Source of the DNA: Bettongia penicillata ogilbyi
Taxonomy: Eukaryota; Chordata; Mammalia; Diprotodontia; Potoroidae
Direction: 5' to 3'
DNA length: 64,000 bases
Assembly: GCA_023548195.1 (NCBI GenBank)
Contig: JAJHZJ010000579.1
Span: forward strand, 1,657,346 to 1,721,345
Numbering within the stretch: position 1 is the stretch's first letter; each line of letters starts with the position of its first letter. The notes under the pieces are model-generated. The model saw only the letters and a program-made list of their open reading frames with translations, did not search any database and was not told the DNA's origin. Position numbers and translations under genes: made by a program. This document shows positions 21,460-32,763 of the stretch, in pieces.

Positions 21460-22565
21460 ATGAGCAAACAACAGAAAAAAAAATCTGACCATAGAAAGTT
21501 GTTATGGTGACAAGGAAGATCCAAAACACACACTCACAAGAAGATAATAAAAATCAAAGCTCCTCCATCCAAAGCCTCCAAGAAAAATATGGACTTGTCT
21601 CAGGCCACGGAAGAGCTCAAAAAGGATCTTGAAAATCAAGTAAAAGAAGCAGAAGAAAAATTGGGAAGAGAAATGAGAGTAATGCAAGAAAGTTGTGAAA
21701 AACAAGTCACAAGCTTGGTAACGGAGACACAGAAAATACTGAAGAAAATACGTAAAAATAGACTAGGCCAAATGATAAAAGAGGTCCAAAAAGTCAATGA
21801 GGAGAATCCCTTAAAAAACAAATGGAAAAAAATGGCCAAATGGGAAAAAAAGAGGGACAAAAATAACTCCTTATAAAGTAGAATTGGCCAAATGGAAGAA
21901 GTCCAAAAGCTCACTGGAAAAAATACTTTCTTAAAAATTAAAATTGAGAAAATGGAAGTTAATGGCTTTATGAGAAATCAAGAAACAATAAAATAATACC
22001 AAAGAATGAAAAAAAAAAAGAAAATGTGAAAAGTCTCATTGGAAAAACAACTGACCTGGAAAATACATTCAGGAGAGATAATTTTAAAATTATTAAACTA
22101 CCTGAAAGCCAGGATCAAAAAAAAGAGCCTACAGATCACTTTTCAAGAAATTAACAAGGAAAACTGCTCTGATTTTCTAGAATCTAAGTGTAAAATAGAA
22201 ATTGAAAGAATCACTTCCTGAAAGAGATCCCAAAATGGAAACTGCCAAGAATACCATAGCCAGATTTCAGAGCTCACAGATCAAGGACAACATATTGCAG
22301 AGGCAGCCAGAAAGAAACAATTCAAGTATCTTGGAGTATCTTGATAATATTTATCAGATAGTACATTAAAGGATCAGAGGGTTTGGCATATAATATTCTA
22401 GAAGGCAATGGAGTTTAGGATTTAAACTGAGAATCATCTACTCAGTAAAAATGAGTATAATGCTTCAGAGGATAAAATAGACATTTGATGAAATGGAGGA
22501 CTTTCAAACATTCCTAATGAAAAGAGTTGAATAGAAATTTTGACTTTCAAATCAAGACTCAAGAG
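21460..22565 (+). pseudogene. L1 ORF1 relic
   Basis: ORF1p is the RNA-binding trimeric protein of L1, with coiled coil, RRM and C-terminal domain. The start ATGAGCAAACAACAG lies at 21460. The coiled coil is clearest at 21589-21876, with ATEELKKDLENQVKEAEEKL and further heptads. The RRM region follows 'ttggaaaaacaactgacctg' at about 22.04 kb. The C-terminal domain is readable to 'gactttcaaatcaagactc' near 22.55 kb. At least four stops and frameshifts. Confidence 0.8.
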
Positions 22566-23150
22566 ACACATAAAAAGTAAAAAGGAAAGGGAAATGGTAA
22601 GAAACTAATATATTAAGATTAAACTGTTTACATTTCTACATGGGAAGATGATACTTGTAATTTATAAGAACTTTCTTATTATTAGGGCAGTTAGAAGCAG
22701 TTATATATAGACAGAGAGCATAGGAGTGAGTTGAATATGAAGGGATGATATCTAAAAAAATAAAATTAAGGGATGAGAAAGAAAAATGGCCGGGGAGAAG
22801 GGGAAAGAGAGAGCTAGAATGAGATAAATAATCTCACATAAAAGAGGCAATAAAAGTGGAGGGGGAAAGGGGGAATGAGTAAACTTTACATTCATCAAAA
22901 TTGGTTCAATGAGGAAATAACATACCCACTCAGTTGGTTATAGAAATCGATCTGAGCCCACAAGAAAGTAGGAGGGGAAGGGAATGGAAATGGGGGTGTT
23001 GATAGAAGGGAAGGCAGATTAAGGAAGAGGGTAATCAGAAGCAAAACACTTTTGAGAAGGGACAGGTGAAAGGAGAGAGAGAATAGGATAAACAGAGGGG
23101 GGAAAATAGAATGGAGGAAAATACAGTTAGCAATAGTAACTGAGAAAAAG
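22566..23150 (+). mobile_element. L1 purine-rich inter-ORF spacer
   Basis: It contains 'gggatgatatctaaaaaaat', 'agagaaaaatggccgggg' and many GGAGGGGGAAAGG tracts. The same spacer follows ORF1 in the copies at 46.85, 48.36, 50.23 and 62.2 kb. It is non-coding; the reverse Leu/Pro/Ser-rich frames are shadows. Confidence 0.7.
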
Positions 23151-23154
23151 TTTT

Positions 23155-23850
23155 GAAGCAAATTTCTTTGATGAAGGCTTCATTTCTCTAACATACAGTG
23201 AGCTGAGTCAAATTTATAAAAATGAGTCATTCTCCAATTGATAAATGATCAAAAGATATGAACAGTTTTCAGAGGAAGTAAACAAAACTATCTATAGCCA
23301 TATGAAAAATTGCTTTCATTATTGATTGGAAAAATGCAAATTAAAACAATTCTAAGGTACTACCTCATACTTGTTAGATTATCTAATTCAGGACAGAAAA
23401 CTAAAATGATAAATGTTAGAAAAATGAGACATAAATGCATTGTTGGTGGAATTGTGAACTGATTCAACCATTCTGTAGAGCAATTTGGAACTATGTCCAA
23501 AGGGCTATAAAACCATGTATAATACTCTGACTTAGCAATACCACTACTAGATCTGTATTCTATGAGAGATAAAAAATGAAAAGGATCTATATGTACAAAA
23601 ATATTTATAAAAAGTTATGCAAGGCAAAGAATTAGAAATTGAGGGGATGTCCATCAATTGGGGAATGGCTGAGCAAGTTGTGGTGTGCGATTATGACAGA
23701 ATACTATAGTGCTATAGAAATGATGAGCAGGATGCCGTCAGACAATCCTGAAAAGACTTACATGAACTGATTCAAAGTGAAATGTACTGTGTACAAAGTA
23801 GCAGCAATATTATGTGATAATAGACTGTGAATGACTTAACTATTCTCAGC
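23155..23850 (+). pseudogene. L1 ORF2 C-terminal remnant
   Basis: 'gtcaaatttataaaaatgag', 'aaaagatatgaacagttttc', 'tgcattgttggtggaattgt' (the Cys/His knuckle region), 'ccaaagggctataaaacc' and 'ggggatgtccatcaattggg' are the C-terminal landmarks of L1 ORF2. The endonuclease and reverse transcriptase that should separate spacer and C-terminus are absent, so about 3 kb was lost at a junction near 23.15 kb. Multiple stops. Confidence 0.75.
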
Positions 23851-24182
23851 CATACAATGATCCAAGATAACTGAAAGACTTATGATGAAAAATGTTATCT
23901 ATTCCCAGAGAAAGAATTGATGATGTCTGAATACAGATTGAAACATACATTTTTTACTTTATTTTTATTGAAGTTTTCTTTTGGTTTATGTTTTCTTTCA
24001 TTACTATTATGGAAATGTTTTGTATGACTTCATATGTATAGCCTATATCAAATTGCTTGCCTGCTCCATGGGGGGAACGTTAGAGAATTTGGAACTCAAA
24101 GTCTTAAAAACAAACGTTAAAAATTGTTTTTACATGTAACTCAAGGAAAATAAAATACTAAATAAAAAGGAAAAAAAGAATG
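23851..24182 (+). mobile_element. L1 3'UTR and A-rich end
   Basis: 'aaatgttatctattcccag', 'caaattgcttgcctgctcc' and 'ttggaactcaaagtctt' lead to 'aattgtttttacatgtaac' and an AATAAAATA-rich end. The TSD has decayed: 'gaataccagtaca' before the element and 'gaatgtcaataga' after it agree at 9 of 13 positions. Confidence 0.65.
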
Positions 24183-24245
24183 TCAATAGAAAAGTAAAGT
24201 AGTCCCTGTTCTCAAAGAACTCACATTCTAATGGGGAAAGTTAAC
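24183..24245 (+). repeat. Ancient repeat, right flank
   Basis: 'tagtccctgttctcaaagaa' and 'ctcacattctaatgggga' resume the ancient repeat interrupted by the L1. Confidence 0.5.
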
Positions 24246-24249
24246 AAAT

Positions 24250-25160
24250 GTAGGAGGTTTCAGCTGCAATTGAGATGGAAAGGACTGATAGCATTTAGGG
24301 TACAGTGTCAAGGCAGTATCTTTCTCATCTTTACATTAATAAAACCATCCCCATTTTTTATGTTGAATCATTTGATGGTGTGAAGAACTTCAATCCCTGT
24401 AACATTGCAAGAACTGTAGCATCTGCAAAGGAAGGTGTCGGGTCTCTTATCCACAAGGACTGGTTCCATGGATGCTAGCTGGGGTCAGGGGGTACAGGTA
24501 ATGGATAGGGGAGAGCTAGAAGCAGGGCCAGTTGTCTTAAGGATGTAGCTGTTCTGGGGCATCTTTGTCTTACAACCTCATCAGTGGCTGCTGTTTAGGA
24601 GTGAGTATAGGTGATGTCAAAGATTCTTTCTCCACAAGGGTTAGATCCCCTAGATTATGGTTGCCAGGGCTGGGTTGAATGTATGATGGGGACCTGGGAG
24701 TGTTCAGCTGCTAGATAAAACTAGAGTCAAACACACTCACAAACTGAGAAAAAAATGTCTGTGAGTTGGATGCTACCAAAAAGAAAAAAATCTGAGGCCC
24801 AGGGGATGATGAATAAAATAAGGATCCTAAAAGGAATCCAGATACTTTGTCATCTCTGTCCTAGGAGACACTTGTGAGCCTGTTCCAAAGTGTTTTTTGT
24901 TGAACATCAGAGTCTATTCTACAACTTGTTACAAAAGCAGATTGGCTTTCAACACCAGGGTATTCTAGGTAGAACAATTATAGGTTTTCTAAATGTGTAG
25001 TATGGAAATTCAGACCTCTTATCCCTACTTCTAAACTCTAGTAGGGAGCAGACAATGGATTGTCAAGCAGAACATTTCACTCACCACAATTAAAAAATGG
25101 TAAAAAATGGTAAAAATCTATATATGCTAGATGCCTATGATTTCCTTGTACTTAACATTC
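24250..25160. other. No recognised element
   Basis: Unassigned, with no convincing open frame or repeat. Confidence 0.3.
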
Positions 25161-25164
25161 GATT

Positions 25165-25372
25165 CAAGAAACAGTGAAGCACAAACTCAATTTCAGAATC
25201 AGGAAAAATATGGTTCAAGTCTTCACCACACATGACCTAAGATGAGTCACTTAACTCTCAGTGCCCTCCCCCAACCTGAGGCAACTCTAAGACTTTATAG
25301 TGCCAATATGCATTGATAAAGGGAGTTTCCTCATGGGAAGTTCTGTACTACCAATAAAACCAAAGATCCATT
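25165..25372 (+). mobile_element. CORE-SINE/MIR-type element
   Basis: 'tatggttcaagtcttcacc', 'atgagtcacttaactctcag' and 'gggagtttcctcatgggaag' form the plus-strand form of the family seen reversed at 17.8 kb. Confidence 0.65.
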
Positions 25373-25483
25373 ATAAAAGTAAGAGAGGAGAAAAAGGAAG
25401 AAAAGAAAGAACAAACCAACAAATGTAGGAATGATTGGAGGAAGGGAACGAGGGTTGGAGAGAGGAGAATTTGTTCCATGGTG

Positions 25484-25570
25484 TCATAGATCTAGAAATT
25501 GAAAAGACCTCAGAAATCATCTAATCTACCCCCTTATTTACAGATGAGAACTTATTTCAACTTAGTGGCT
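25484..25570 (-). mobile_element. MIR/CR1-like relic
   Basis: 'tcatagatctagaaattgaa' and 'aagacctcagaaatcatcta' form the 'agaatgttagagctggaagg..ccttagagatcat' box of an old SINE family. Related scraps lie at 59.02 and 60.39 kb. Confidence 0.5.
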
Positions 25571-25699
25571 AGCAAAATTAAAAACTGGTGAAGATTTTTG
25601 TTTTCATACAGGCTTTAAATAATAAAATAGAATTTTACTCATGGTGAAATGAAAAGCATAACATACAAATATTTCAGTCCAAAAAAAAGTACTTTATTC

Positions 25700-25835
25700 A
25701 ATTGAATTCAACAAGTATTTATTATGATCCTATTAAGAACGAAGTGCTATTAAGCACTTTGCTAGATGATAGAGATACAAAGGAAAATATTAAATAAGCT
25801 CTGTTGTCAAAGAGTAATTGGGAGAAACTATCCAT
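25700..25835 (+). repeat. Ancient repeat fragment
   Basis: 'ttcaacaagtatttattatg', then 'agcactttgctagatgatag', 'agatacaaaggaaa' and 'ctctgttgtcaaagag': the same block order as at 0.13, 20.35/24.2 and 28.7 kb. Confidence 0.5.
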
Positions 25836-26019
25836 ATACCATTAAGTAAATACAAAATATATTTATTGGTTGTTTAATGTATTAAATACCTTGTAATGAG
25901 GTGAGGAAAGACAGAGAGAAGAAAAACATATATTTCTAAACTAAACGTATTCCTTTGTCCTATCACTTCATGAAGATGCTTTGGAATTTCTCAGATTTTC
26001 AAGAATTATTATCTAAAGT

Positions 26020-26310
26020 TTATGTAGCATAGAGGAAAGAACACAGACACTAAGTTCTAGGTCCAGCTCTTTGAGGCTTCTTTGGACCTCAGTTTCCCCA
26101 TCTGTAAAATAAAATGTTTAGAGAGGCAGTATTGCACAGTGAAAAAAATGTCATCTTTGGAATCAGGGGATCTGGATTCAAATTCTGACTCTGCCCCTGA
26201 CATCAGTGACCTTGAGCAAGTAAGTGACTTTAGGCCCCTCTCTGGGCCATAGTTAATTTGACTATAAAATGAAGGGTCATGACCTCTGTGGTTCTCTCTA
26301 GCTCAATATG
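26020..26310 (+). mobile_element. Two adjacent MIR-type SINEs
   Basis: The first (26020-26112) ends in 'cctcagtttccccatctg' then 'taaaataaaatg'. The second (26118-26310) runs 'ggcagtattgcacagtg', 'aggggatctggattcaaatt', 'ctgactctgcccctgac' and 'cctctgtggttctctctagc'. Both are plus strand. Confidence 0.7.
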
Positions 26311-26639
26311 CTAGATATGTTGATATATATACACTCCCATGGCTAAATATACTGAATACTCAATATACTCCTTTGATTAAATGTTCTATGATTATAGCAA
26401 GTAAATGTTTGTTTCATGCCTCAGTTACTACTAGAAGATTCACTGAAGAAAGTTTTCTCTGTGATTGCATCTATCAAGGAAATATCTAGCAGGATCTTAT
26501 TTTAGGCAAGAGACACACCTTGTTGGAGAGCCTTTGAGACTTCATTTTACTCTATTCAGTGAATTTTTTTTTAATTTTTGGCAATCAACAAATAATAAAC
26601 GCAGTAGGATTCTGTATTCTCTTTACCTTTCAGTCAACT

Positions 26640-27140
26640 GTGGGATTATAAAAATATGACCTGCTCTAGAGAACTTTCCACAGAAACCTGCCTGTTCCCT
26701 TCTTATATTTCAAGATGATACCCTTGACACATGTGTTGATCATTCTCATAAAGATTTCACAAGAGAAGAGAAAGTGGATAGTTAGTGATATTTCCTCAGT
26801 TGCCTTTTGCAGGGCTTTACACTGTCTGTGATTTTTTTCCCATTCTTTTGTTGTTGTCCCTTCTTTGAAACATCTTGAAAATAAATCTGTTAAGTGCCTT
26901 TAAGTGAGTGTCACTTCCATAAAAGATTTCCTCTAGCTGAATATATTTGGTCAGAGCCAACTGCTTTTCCTGATATTTTTTTCCCTGCATTCCATTTTCA
27001 TTTCCTCATATAGCAAATCAGTTACTAAGACGATAGGGTGCAAATGATACACGGAACAGATTTTTTTTTAGTTTTATTAGCCAAGAAAAAATAAATTGTT
27101 TAATTTTCAAAGGGGGGTGGGAAGGAGACTCCAGAAGCAG
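26640..27140 (-). mobile_element. RTE-type LINE reverse transcriptase relic, minus strand
   Basis: The minus strand of 26683-26700 reads REQAGF, a conserved motif of RTE-clade reverse transcriptases (usual context ..EQAGFR..). The parallel stretch 'gatcattctcataaagattt' at 26.74 kb matches 4.72 kb. Stops break the frame. The clade is assigned from that one motif plus similarity to 38.2-38.6 kb. Confidence 0.55.
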
Positions 27141-27149
27141 GCAAGTTTT

Positions 27150-28030
27150 TACAGACATTTTCTAAAGGAGACCACATCTTTATAGTCACACAACTGTGTA
27201 GAGAATATAAGATCCTGCTGTGAAAGCATTTTTGTTAAGTCTTACAACATGCTATGAAAAACTACTTTTGGGTAAGTATTAAAGAAATTTCTGATCTCAC
27301 TTAGGAGAACAAAATAGATGAAGTACTTTCCTTTGGTAGAGCCCCACGCACTGAGTACACGCAAAGGAAGAGTTCCTCAAGTAAAGGCATGGATGGCATG
27401 ATAACACCTTTTAAACCCAAATGTCACCGTGTACTTTCATCACCTGTCTTGTGCAGCTCTGTTCCCCAGATACTGTGCACTGATTCCACAAGAACTCCTA
27501 CTGTGTCAGATAATAGAAAGCTGCTGGGTGAATAATAGGAAGGGAAGATTTTGCTTACAAGGGGAATGAGGGGGACTGATGCATACTTTTGAAAATGTGC
27601 TCCTCTGGGAAAATCAGGTTTTGGGGTGTGAAATGGTTCTAGGAACATGGGGAGGGAGAAATCAATGAAAATGAAAATGGAACAAATGGAAAGGAGGTTG
27701 GAAGAAAGGGAAACAATTCCTAGAAAATGGGCAATGGAGAGGAAGGAAAGGTGGGAGAGATAAAGACAAGGAATAAAAAGTTGCGGTAATAAACTGAGAA
27801 AAAGGAGAAGAAATAAAGGAGAAAGAAAAACGATGAGGGACAGGGTGTTGTGTTAAGGAAGAAATGGAAAAAGCAAATGGAGAAAGGCTGTTTTTACTGC
27901 GCTTTGAGTCCCCACCTGTCCCGGTAAAGGCATGCAGAAATTGCAACCTAAGTCATGAGGCATCTGCCAGAGAATAAAGCACCAAGGGACACGCTGAGGG
28001 CCAATGCCTTGCTGGGTGGGGTTGGTCCCC
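27150..28030. other. No recognised element
   Basis: Unassigned sequence with a purine-rich run of GGAGGAAAGG type at 27.65-27.84 kb that yields Phe/Pro/Ser-rich reverse frames. No known repeat is seen. Confidence 0.3.
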
Positions 28031-28270
28031 TCTGTGTTCCATGTTCCCATGGCAGTGGTCGCCACTACCGCCAGTGCTGCCCAATCAGCAGCCCTGCCTG
28101 CGCAGCCCCCTGAGCTTCTGCACCTCCTGCTCCCTCTCCTCCACCCACTTTCAAATGCCACCAGTGATGGGTGAGGTCTACAGCCAGAGCCACCACAACC
28201 GAAAAAGCACTGGCCCTGGGAGCAGGACTGTCTCTTCTCCAAAGGGTAAGGATTGAATTCCCAGCCCCGA
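28030..28270. other. GC-richer, CpG-containing patch
   Basis: A locally GC-rich patch (GTCGCC, TACCGCCAG, GCGCAGCCCC) in an otherwise AT-rich window. Open frames exist on both strands (plus 28041-28256, minus 27853-28242). A donor-like AAGG|GTAAGG sits near 28242. No protein family is recognised. It could be a first exon, a decayed CpG-rich relic or chance. Confidence 0.25.
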
Positions 28271-28499
28271 GCAATCCTCTTGGCTTGAAAGTTTTCTCCA
28301 AGACTTTCTGGAGTACTGCTCTAGAAACCAAGGGAACTTGGCAGAGAGATTGCTTACCAAGCTTTTCATCAAGCGATTGGGCTGCTTTTCAGCTTGAGTG
28401 ATGCACTTACCTATAGCCACTGGACGTTGGCTTCAGTGTGGGGAAGGGGCAAGGGAGTAGGAATATATGAAAGGAAGGGGAAAGGGAAAGGGAAGAGAC

Positions 28500-28504
<5 letters not shown>

Positions 28505-28558
<54 letters not shown>
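28505..28558. repeat. (GA)n microsatellite
   Basis: A long uninterrupted AG run preceded by GGGAAA and GACAGA variants. It gives alternating Arg/Glu and Ser/Leu spurious frames. Confidence 0.95.
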
Positions 28559-28561
<3 letters not shown>

Positions 28562-28684
28562 CCAGGAAAAGCACAACTAGGAATGCCTTCTCCTCTAAAG
28601 AATGGAGAAGGTATCTTTTTTAAAGAACAGGAGGCCTTGATGGTTTTTGTTTTGAAGCTCAAAACTACAAGAAAAGGGGTTGAT

Positions 28685-28730
28685 ATTAAACAATCAACAC
28701 ACATTTATTAAACACCTGTTATGTGCAGGG
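28685..28730 (+). repeat. Ancient repeat, left of SINE
   Basis: 'caacacacatttattaaaca' and 'cctgttatgtgcaggg' form the start of the ancient repeat, which resumes at 28977 after the SINE. Confidence 0.6.
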
Positions 28731-28976
28731 TAAGGGCAACTAGGTAGAGGGCAGGGCCTGGAGTCAAGAAAACTCATCTTCCGAAGTTCAAATCTAGCCT
28801 CAGAGGCTTTCTAGCTGTGTGACCCAGGGCAAGCCAATTCACCCTGTTTGCCTTAGTTTCTCATCTATAAAATGAGCTGGAGAAGAAAATGGCGAACCAC
28901 TCCAGTATCTTTGCCAAGAAAACCCCAAATGGGGTCATGGAGAATCAGACATGCCTGAACTATAAAAGCAACAATG
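28731..28976 (+). mobile_element. tRNA-derived SINE, type A, nested in ancient repeat
   Basis: 'agggcaactaggtagagggc' head, 'gaagttcaaatctagcctc', 'agctgtgtgacccagggc', 'gctggagaagaaaatggcg' and 'ccccaaatggggtcatggag'. A probable short TSD is ATGTGCA on both sides (28718-28724 and about 28975-28981). Confidence 0.85.
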
Positions 28977-29065
28977 TGCAAGTAGGAACACAGAGACAAA
29001 AATGAAACCAAAGTCCCTGACCTCAAGGTGCTTCCATCCCGTTAGCAAAAATATGTTCATTAACA
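28977..29065 (+). repeat. Ancient repeat, right of SINE
   Basis: 'ggaacacagagacaaaaatg' and 'aagtccctgacctcaaggtg' follow the SINE in the expected order. Confidence 0.6.
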
Positions 29066-29664
29066 AAGGGGTAGTTCTCAGCTGCAAGAAAAGGAAGCCC
29101 TTGCATTCGAGCCAGGTGGTTTGCTTCTCTCTTAAATGGCTGAGACTAATTTATGGATGAAAGCAAACTTAAAAAGGAAAACAAACTAGAACTTCTCTTC
29201 CTCTTGTAGGAGTCTCTATTAAGTAGCCCAGCCCCCCTGTGTGAGTGACTTCATCCCCCACCACTGGCTGCAGCAGCATACTTCCTGAGCTGCTCCACAG
29301 TACTGTGGACAGAGGTTATTATTTCAGTAATGACTCGACCTCAAAAGGCAGCTGTTACTCTGTTTATTCTGAGTTTCTTAAGCAGATCAACTTGTGTGCA
29401 TTGGGAGCCTGCAAAATGGGAACCAGGGGCAAGACAACATAATGTGAAAAAGAAAATGCTCCTGTTAGCCCTCCATGGCCTCCTGATGCACATAAGTTTA
29501 TACTACTCTACTTCGCATGTTCTACTTTGCTCCAAATAAGAGCATAGTCTAAGATGGAGTTCTTATTCAATAGCCCCTGCATAGATTGGGGGCCCTGAAA
29601 ATCTGAAAAATCCTAACAAAGAAATAAAAAAATTACTATTCAAGGAGAATTATAAAGGCTACCA

Positions 29665-29900
29665 GCACTGACCTATTTTCATTCCCCCATGACTTGACTC
29701 ATATGCTCCATCACACCCCCATCAAGTCCACCCCTTTAAAATCCCTCTTTTCTTCCAAAACCAAACTCAGGAACCCCTTTTCCAAGAAACTTTCCCTGAT
29801 TTTTCTCCATTGAAAATTAGCATTCCCACCTTGGATTTGTTATGGTTTATTGTCTCTGCCTCTCTATATTCTTATCATATTCTGCTTTAATCATTCGGTT
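29665..29900 (+). mobile_element. L2 LINE 3' region
   Basis: 'aaaatccctcttttcttcc', 'caagaaactttccctgattt' and 'attgtctctgcctctctata' are L2 landmarks, plus strand. Confidence 0.6.
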
Positions 29901-29998
29901 GACTTGATATTTATTAATTTTTTAATAAAATTAATTTAATTTTTAAAAAAAATTTTAAAATAATTAAATATTTATTAAATACCCACGATATGCAAGAT

Positions 29999-30249
29999 GG
30001 GCAGCTAGGTAGTACAGTGGATAGAGTGTCTGGCTGGGAGTCAGGAAGACATCTTCATGAATTCAAATCTGTCCTCAGACACTTACCTTGTGATCATAGG
30101 CAAGCCACTTAACCCTATTAGCCTTAGTTTTCTCACCTGTAAAATGGGGTGGAGAAGAAAATGGCAAACCACTCTGATATCTTTATTAAGAAAACACCAA
30201 ATGAGGTCACAAGGAGTCAGACGCAGATGAAAAATGACTCAGCAAAAAC
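29999..30249 (+). mobile_element. tRNA-derived SINE, type A
   Basis: 'gggcagctaggtagtacagt' head (A-box like), 'gaattcaaatctgtcctcag', 'ggcaagccacttaaccc', 'gaaaatggcaaaccactc' and an A-rich CAGCAAAAACA end. A scrap of the ancient repeat ('tttattaaatacccacg') precedes it. Confidence 0.85.
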
Positions 30250-30554
30250 ATATTAAGATAAAGGCAGATGGGCATAGTGGATAACCTTTAATCTTAGCAT
30301 CAGAAAATCTGGGCTAAAACCTGCATCTTGGCAGCTCAGTATCCATGCCAGCTTTCACATCCTATTCAGCACCAATTTCATGCTGATGAAGTAAGGAGTA
30401 AATTTTGCTAGTGATCCTTGAAATCCAGCTCTGTGGTAGCTAAAACAAAGACTTATCTGCGTACGATATTACCTTTGGATATGAACTTAGTGGAAGTAAT
30501 GCTAAGTGTAAACAAGGCTATGTTTTAGTCTTCTCTCGCTAGAGACCAGCCAGC

Positions 30555-30767
30555 TAAGGGGCCTAGTGGGAAGAGCCCTGGACTTGGAATGAGGAAGACT
30601 CATCTTCATGAACACAAATCCAGCCTGAGACACTTACTAGCTGCATGACCCTGAGCAAGTCAATTGAGGACCCTCAGTTCCTCATCTACAAAAATGAGCT
30701 GGAGAAGAAAATGGCAAACCACTCCAAGGTCAGAGTCAAACCTGACTAAAATAATTGAATAACTGCA
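30555..30767 (+). mobile_element. tRNA-derived SINE, type A, internally shortened
   Basis: The head and core are recognisable ('aagagccctggacttgg', 'tgaccctgagcaagtc', 'gctggagaagaaaatggc'). The 'tctttgccaagaaaaccc' block is deleted between 'accactcc' and 'aaggtcagagtc'. Confidence 0.75.
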
Positions 30768-30904
30768 AAGTGGGTAGGAAAGAGTTGTGGTGGAGAGAGG
30801 CAGAAGAAGTAGCTTCATATTTTTATGATTATTGTATCTTCAAAGTAAGTATTCCTTTATAAAAGCTAATTGATGTTAAGTAGATAAATGGAACTGGGCT
30901 GCTA

Positions 30905-31140
30905 GTCAGTGGTACATGATAATGTGAGGGGAGAAACACAGTTGGTACCCCCACAACCCCTACTCAAGAAGACTACAGTTAAGCATGGATACAGAGACAC
31001 ACACATAGACATATACATGTATGTGTGTATATACACATGTATACACATATATATATACATATACATGGGTATACATAAATATACACATATATACACATAT
31101 AACTCAAACGTATATATATGTATATATATATAAAAACACC
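30905..31140 (-). mobile_element. 3' end of minus-strand L1 with embedded microsatellite
   Basis: On the minus strand this is the element terminus: a TATA/CATA repeat, then 'tatccatgcttaactgtag' and a G-rich end. The plus-strand relative at 41.38-41.57 kb has a repeat of the same kind at the same place, followed by 'tatccatgcttacttatag' and a G run. Confidence 0.65.
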
Positions 31141-31320
31141 AATTATGCTTAATTACTCTTCTCATTAGTTCCTCCGTGGTTGCGTAGAATCTTCCTTCAT
31201 AAGTCCAAGTCTTTTCATATTTTTCTAAATCTATTAGCTTATCATTTCCTACACCACAACAGTATTCCAATCCAATCACATTCAATCTGAGAGATTGTCT
31301 ATGAGGTTTTTCTTCCCCAA
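31141..31320 (-). pseudogene. L1 ORF2 C-terminal remnant
   Basis: The minus strand reads 'ggaatactgttgtggtgtag', 'gaaatgataagctaatag' and 'gaaaagacttggacttatg', the C-terminal end of L1 ORF2, closely related to 41.22-41.30 kb. Confidence 0.65.
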
Positions 31321-32060
31321 TTTTTCTTCATTCTCTCTATTCTTAGCTACATAGGTTTTACTTATAGGGGAAAATTTTGATTTAAAATGGTCAAAATTTT
31401 CCATTTCCACTTCAACACTGATCTCATCCTATAATAGGATTTAAGTTCTGATACTACCCAGTCTAGTTCCTTCAAATCTTTTTCCCTGGTTTCCTTAAAA
31501 TTCTGTTCTTCCTTAGAGTCTGTTCTTCTAAATGAACTGAATTGTTTTTTTCCAATTCAGTTAGATAATTTTTTAGTAATTTAATGAGGATGGTATTACG
31601 TAGGTAGATTAGTTATGTAAAATGCCATTTTTATTATATTAGTTTTACCTCCCCATGCACAATAAATATTATTTCAATTATTTAGATCTTTGTATAAAAA
31701 AGTGTTTTGTGTTTATTTTCATATAGTTCCTGTGTTTTGACAGGTATCCTCATATTTTTATACCACATTATTATTTTATATGGTCCAAAACTTGATTAAT
31801 ATGGCTGACAATTGCGGTTTCCCAATTTTTTTCTCTTTTGATTAAATCTTATTTTAGCTTTAATTTAATCTGAGATCATGATTACTATTCCTGCTTTTTT
31901 ACATAAATTCTATTCCTGACCTCTATTTTATGTTTGTATATATCTATCATTTTTATAGCATTTCCTAAAAATAACATTATTGAATTCAAATTTTTACTCT
32001 GCTATCAGCTTCCATTTTATGGGTAAATTTCATCCCATTCACATTCTAAAATATAATTAA
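31321..32060 (-). pseudogene. L1 ORF2 remnants: endonuclease part and unassigned stretch
   Basis: At 31820-32060 (minus) 'caggaatagtaatcatgatc' and 'tcagattaaattaaagct' match the endonuclease region at 50.9-51.0 and 41.05-41.13 kb. Most of the reverse transcriptase is missing. The sequence from 31.32 to 31.82 kb is not clearly placed. Confidence 0.5.
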
Positions 32061-32763
32061 TTGTTGTATATTTTCCTCCTTTCTATTTTCCTCAATATCT
32101 TTCTCACCCTATTCCTATCCTCTTCTTTACTCCTACTCTCTAACTCGTCCTCCTATTCCTTAACCTACCCCACCTCCAAGAATCCCTCCCTTATCTCTCC
32201 CTCCACCCTATCCCTTTACCCTCTTATTTCTTTCTAAATTTAGAAGATTTTCATACCCTTCTAAATATGTGTTGCTCCTCTTTATCCCAATCTCATTAAT
32301 CTACGCACCTTTCCATGCCATCTCTTATCCTATTCTCTATCCCTCCTTAACCTTTTCCCCCTCCCAGTCTCCTTGACCTCTTATTTCTTTCTGAATTTAG
32401 AAGACCTTTATACTCTTCTAGATATATATATATATATATATGTACGTATATATACATATTGTCCCCTCTTTAATCCATTCCCAATGAGAATATGGCTCCA
32501 GAACTACCAGTCTCCTCCCTCATCTAACTCCTCTGTATCAGTTCTTCCACTTGCACTTCATTTGTATGAGATAATTAGTCTTTTTACCTTTTCTTACATC
32601 ATTTTGCTTTTTAGAATCACATTATGTTCAGCTCTACCCTACTTCCCTTTGAATTATCAAGTTACTAATGACAATCTTGGACATACACTTTACATTTCCT
32701 CATATAAAAAGTGAACAATCAGTTGTTATTGAGTCCCTTGTAATTAGTCTTTGATTGTTTACC
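32061..32763 (-). mobile_element. L1 inter-ORF spacer, minus strand
   Basis: Pyrimidine-rich on the plus strand (CTCCCTCC, CCTCTTATTTC). The block 'attctcattgggaatgga' in minus sense and the 'gaaatctt/ctaaatttagaaag' unit, which occurs twice (about 32.23 and 32.38 kb), parallel 40.79-40.86 kb. A (TA)n run lies at 32421-32441. Confidence 0.6.

Noticed and set aside
22895..23161. Leu/Pro/Phe-rich reverse frames, also at 47.2-47.8, 48.7-49.35 and 50.6-50.8 kb
   Set aside because: Shadows of the purine-rich L1 spacer and 3' modules.
27853..28242. 129-codon minus-strand frame, Gly/Arg/Cys-rich
   Set aside because: Likely open only because the patch is GC-rich; no domain, and the opposite strand is open too.
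28394..28711. Arg/Glu-rich and Ser/Leu-rich open frames
   Set aside because: Translation of the (GA)n repeat and its flanks.
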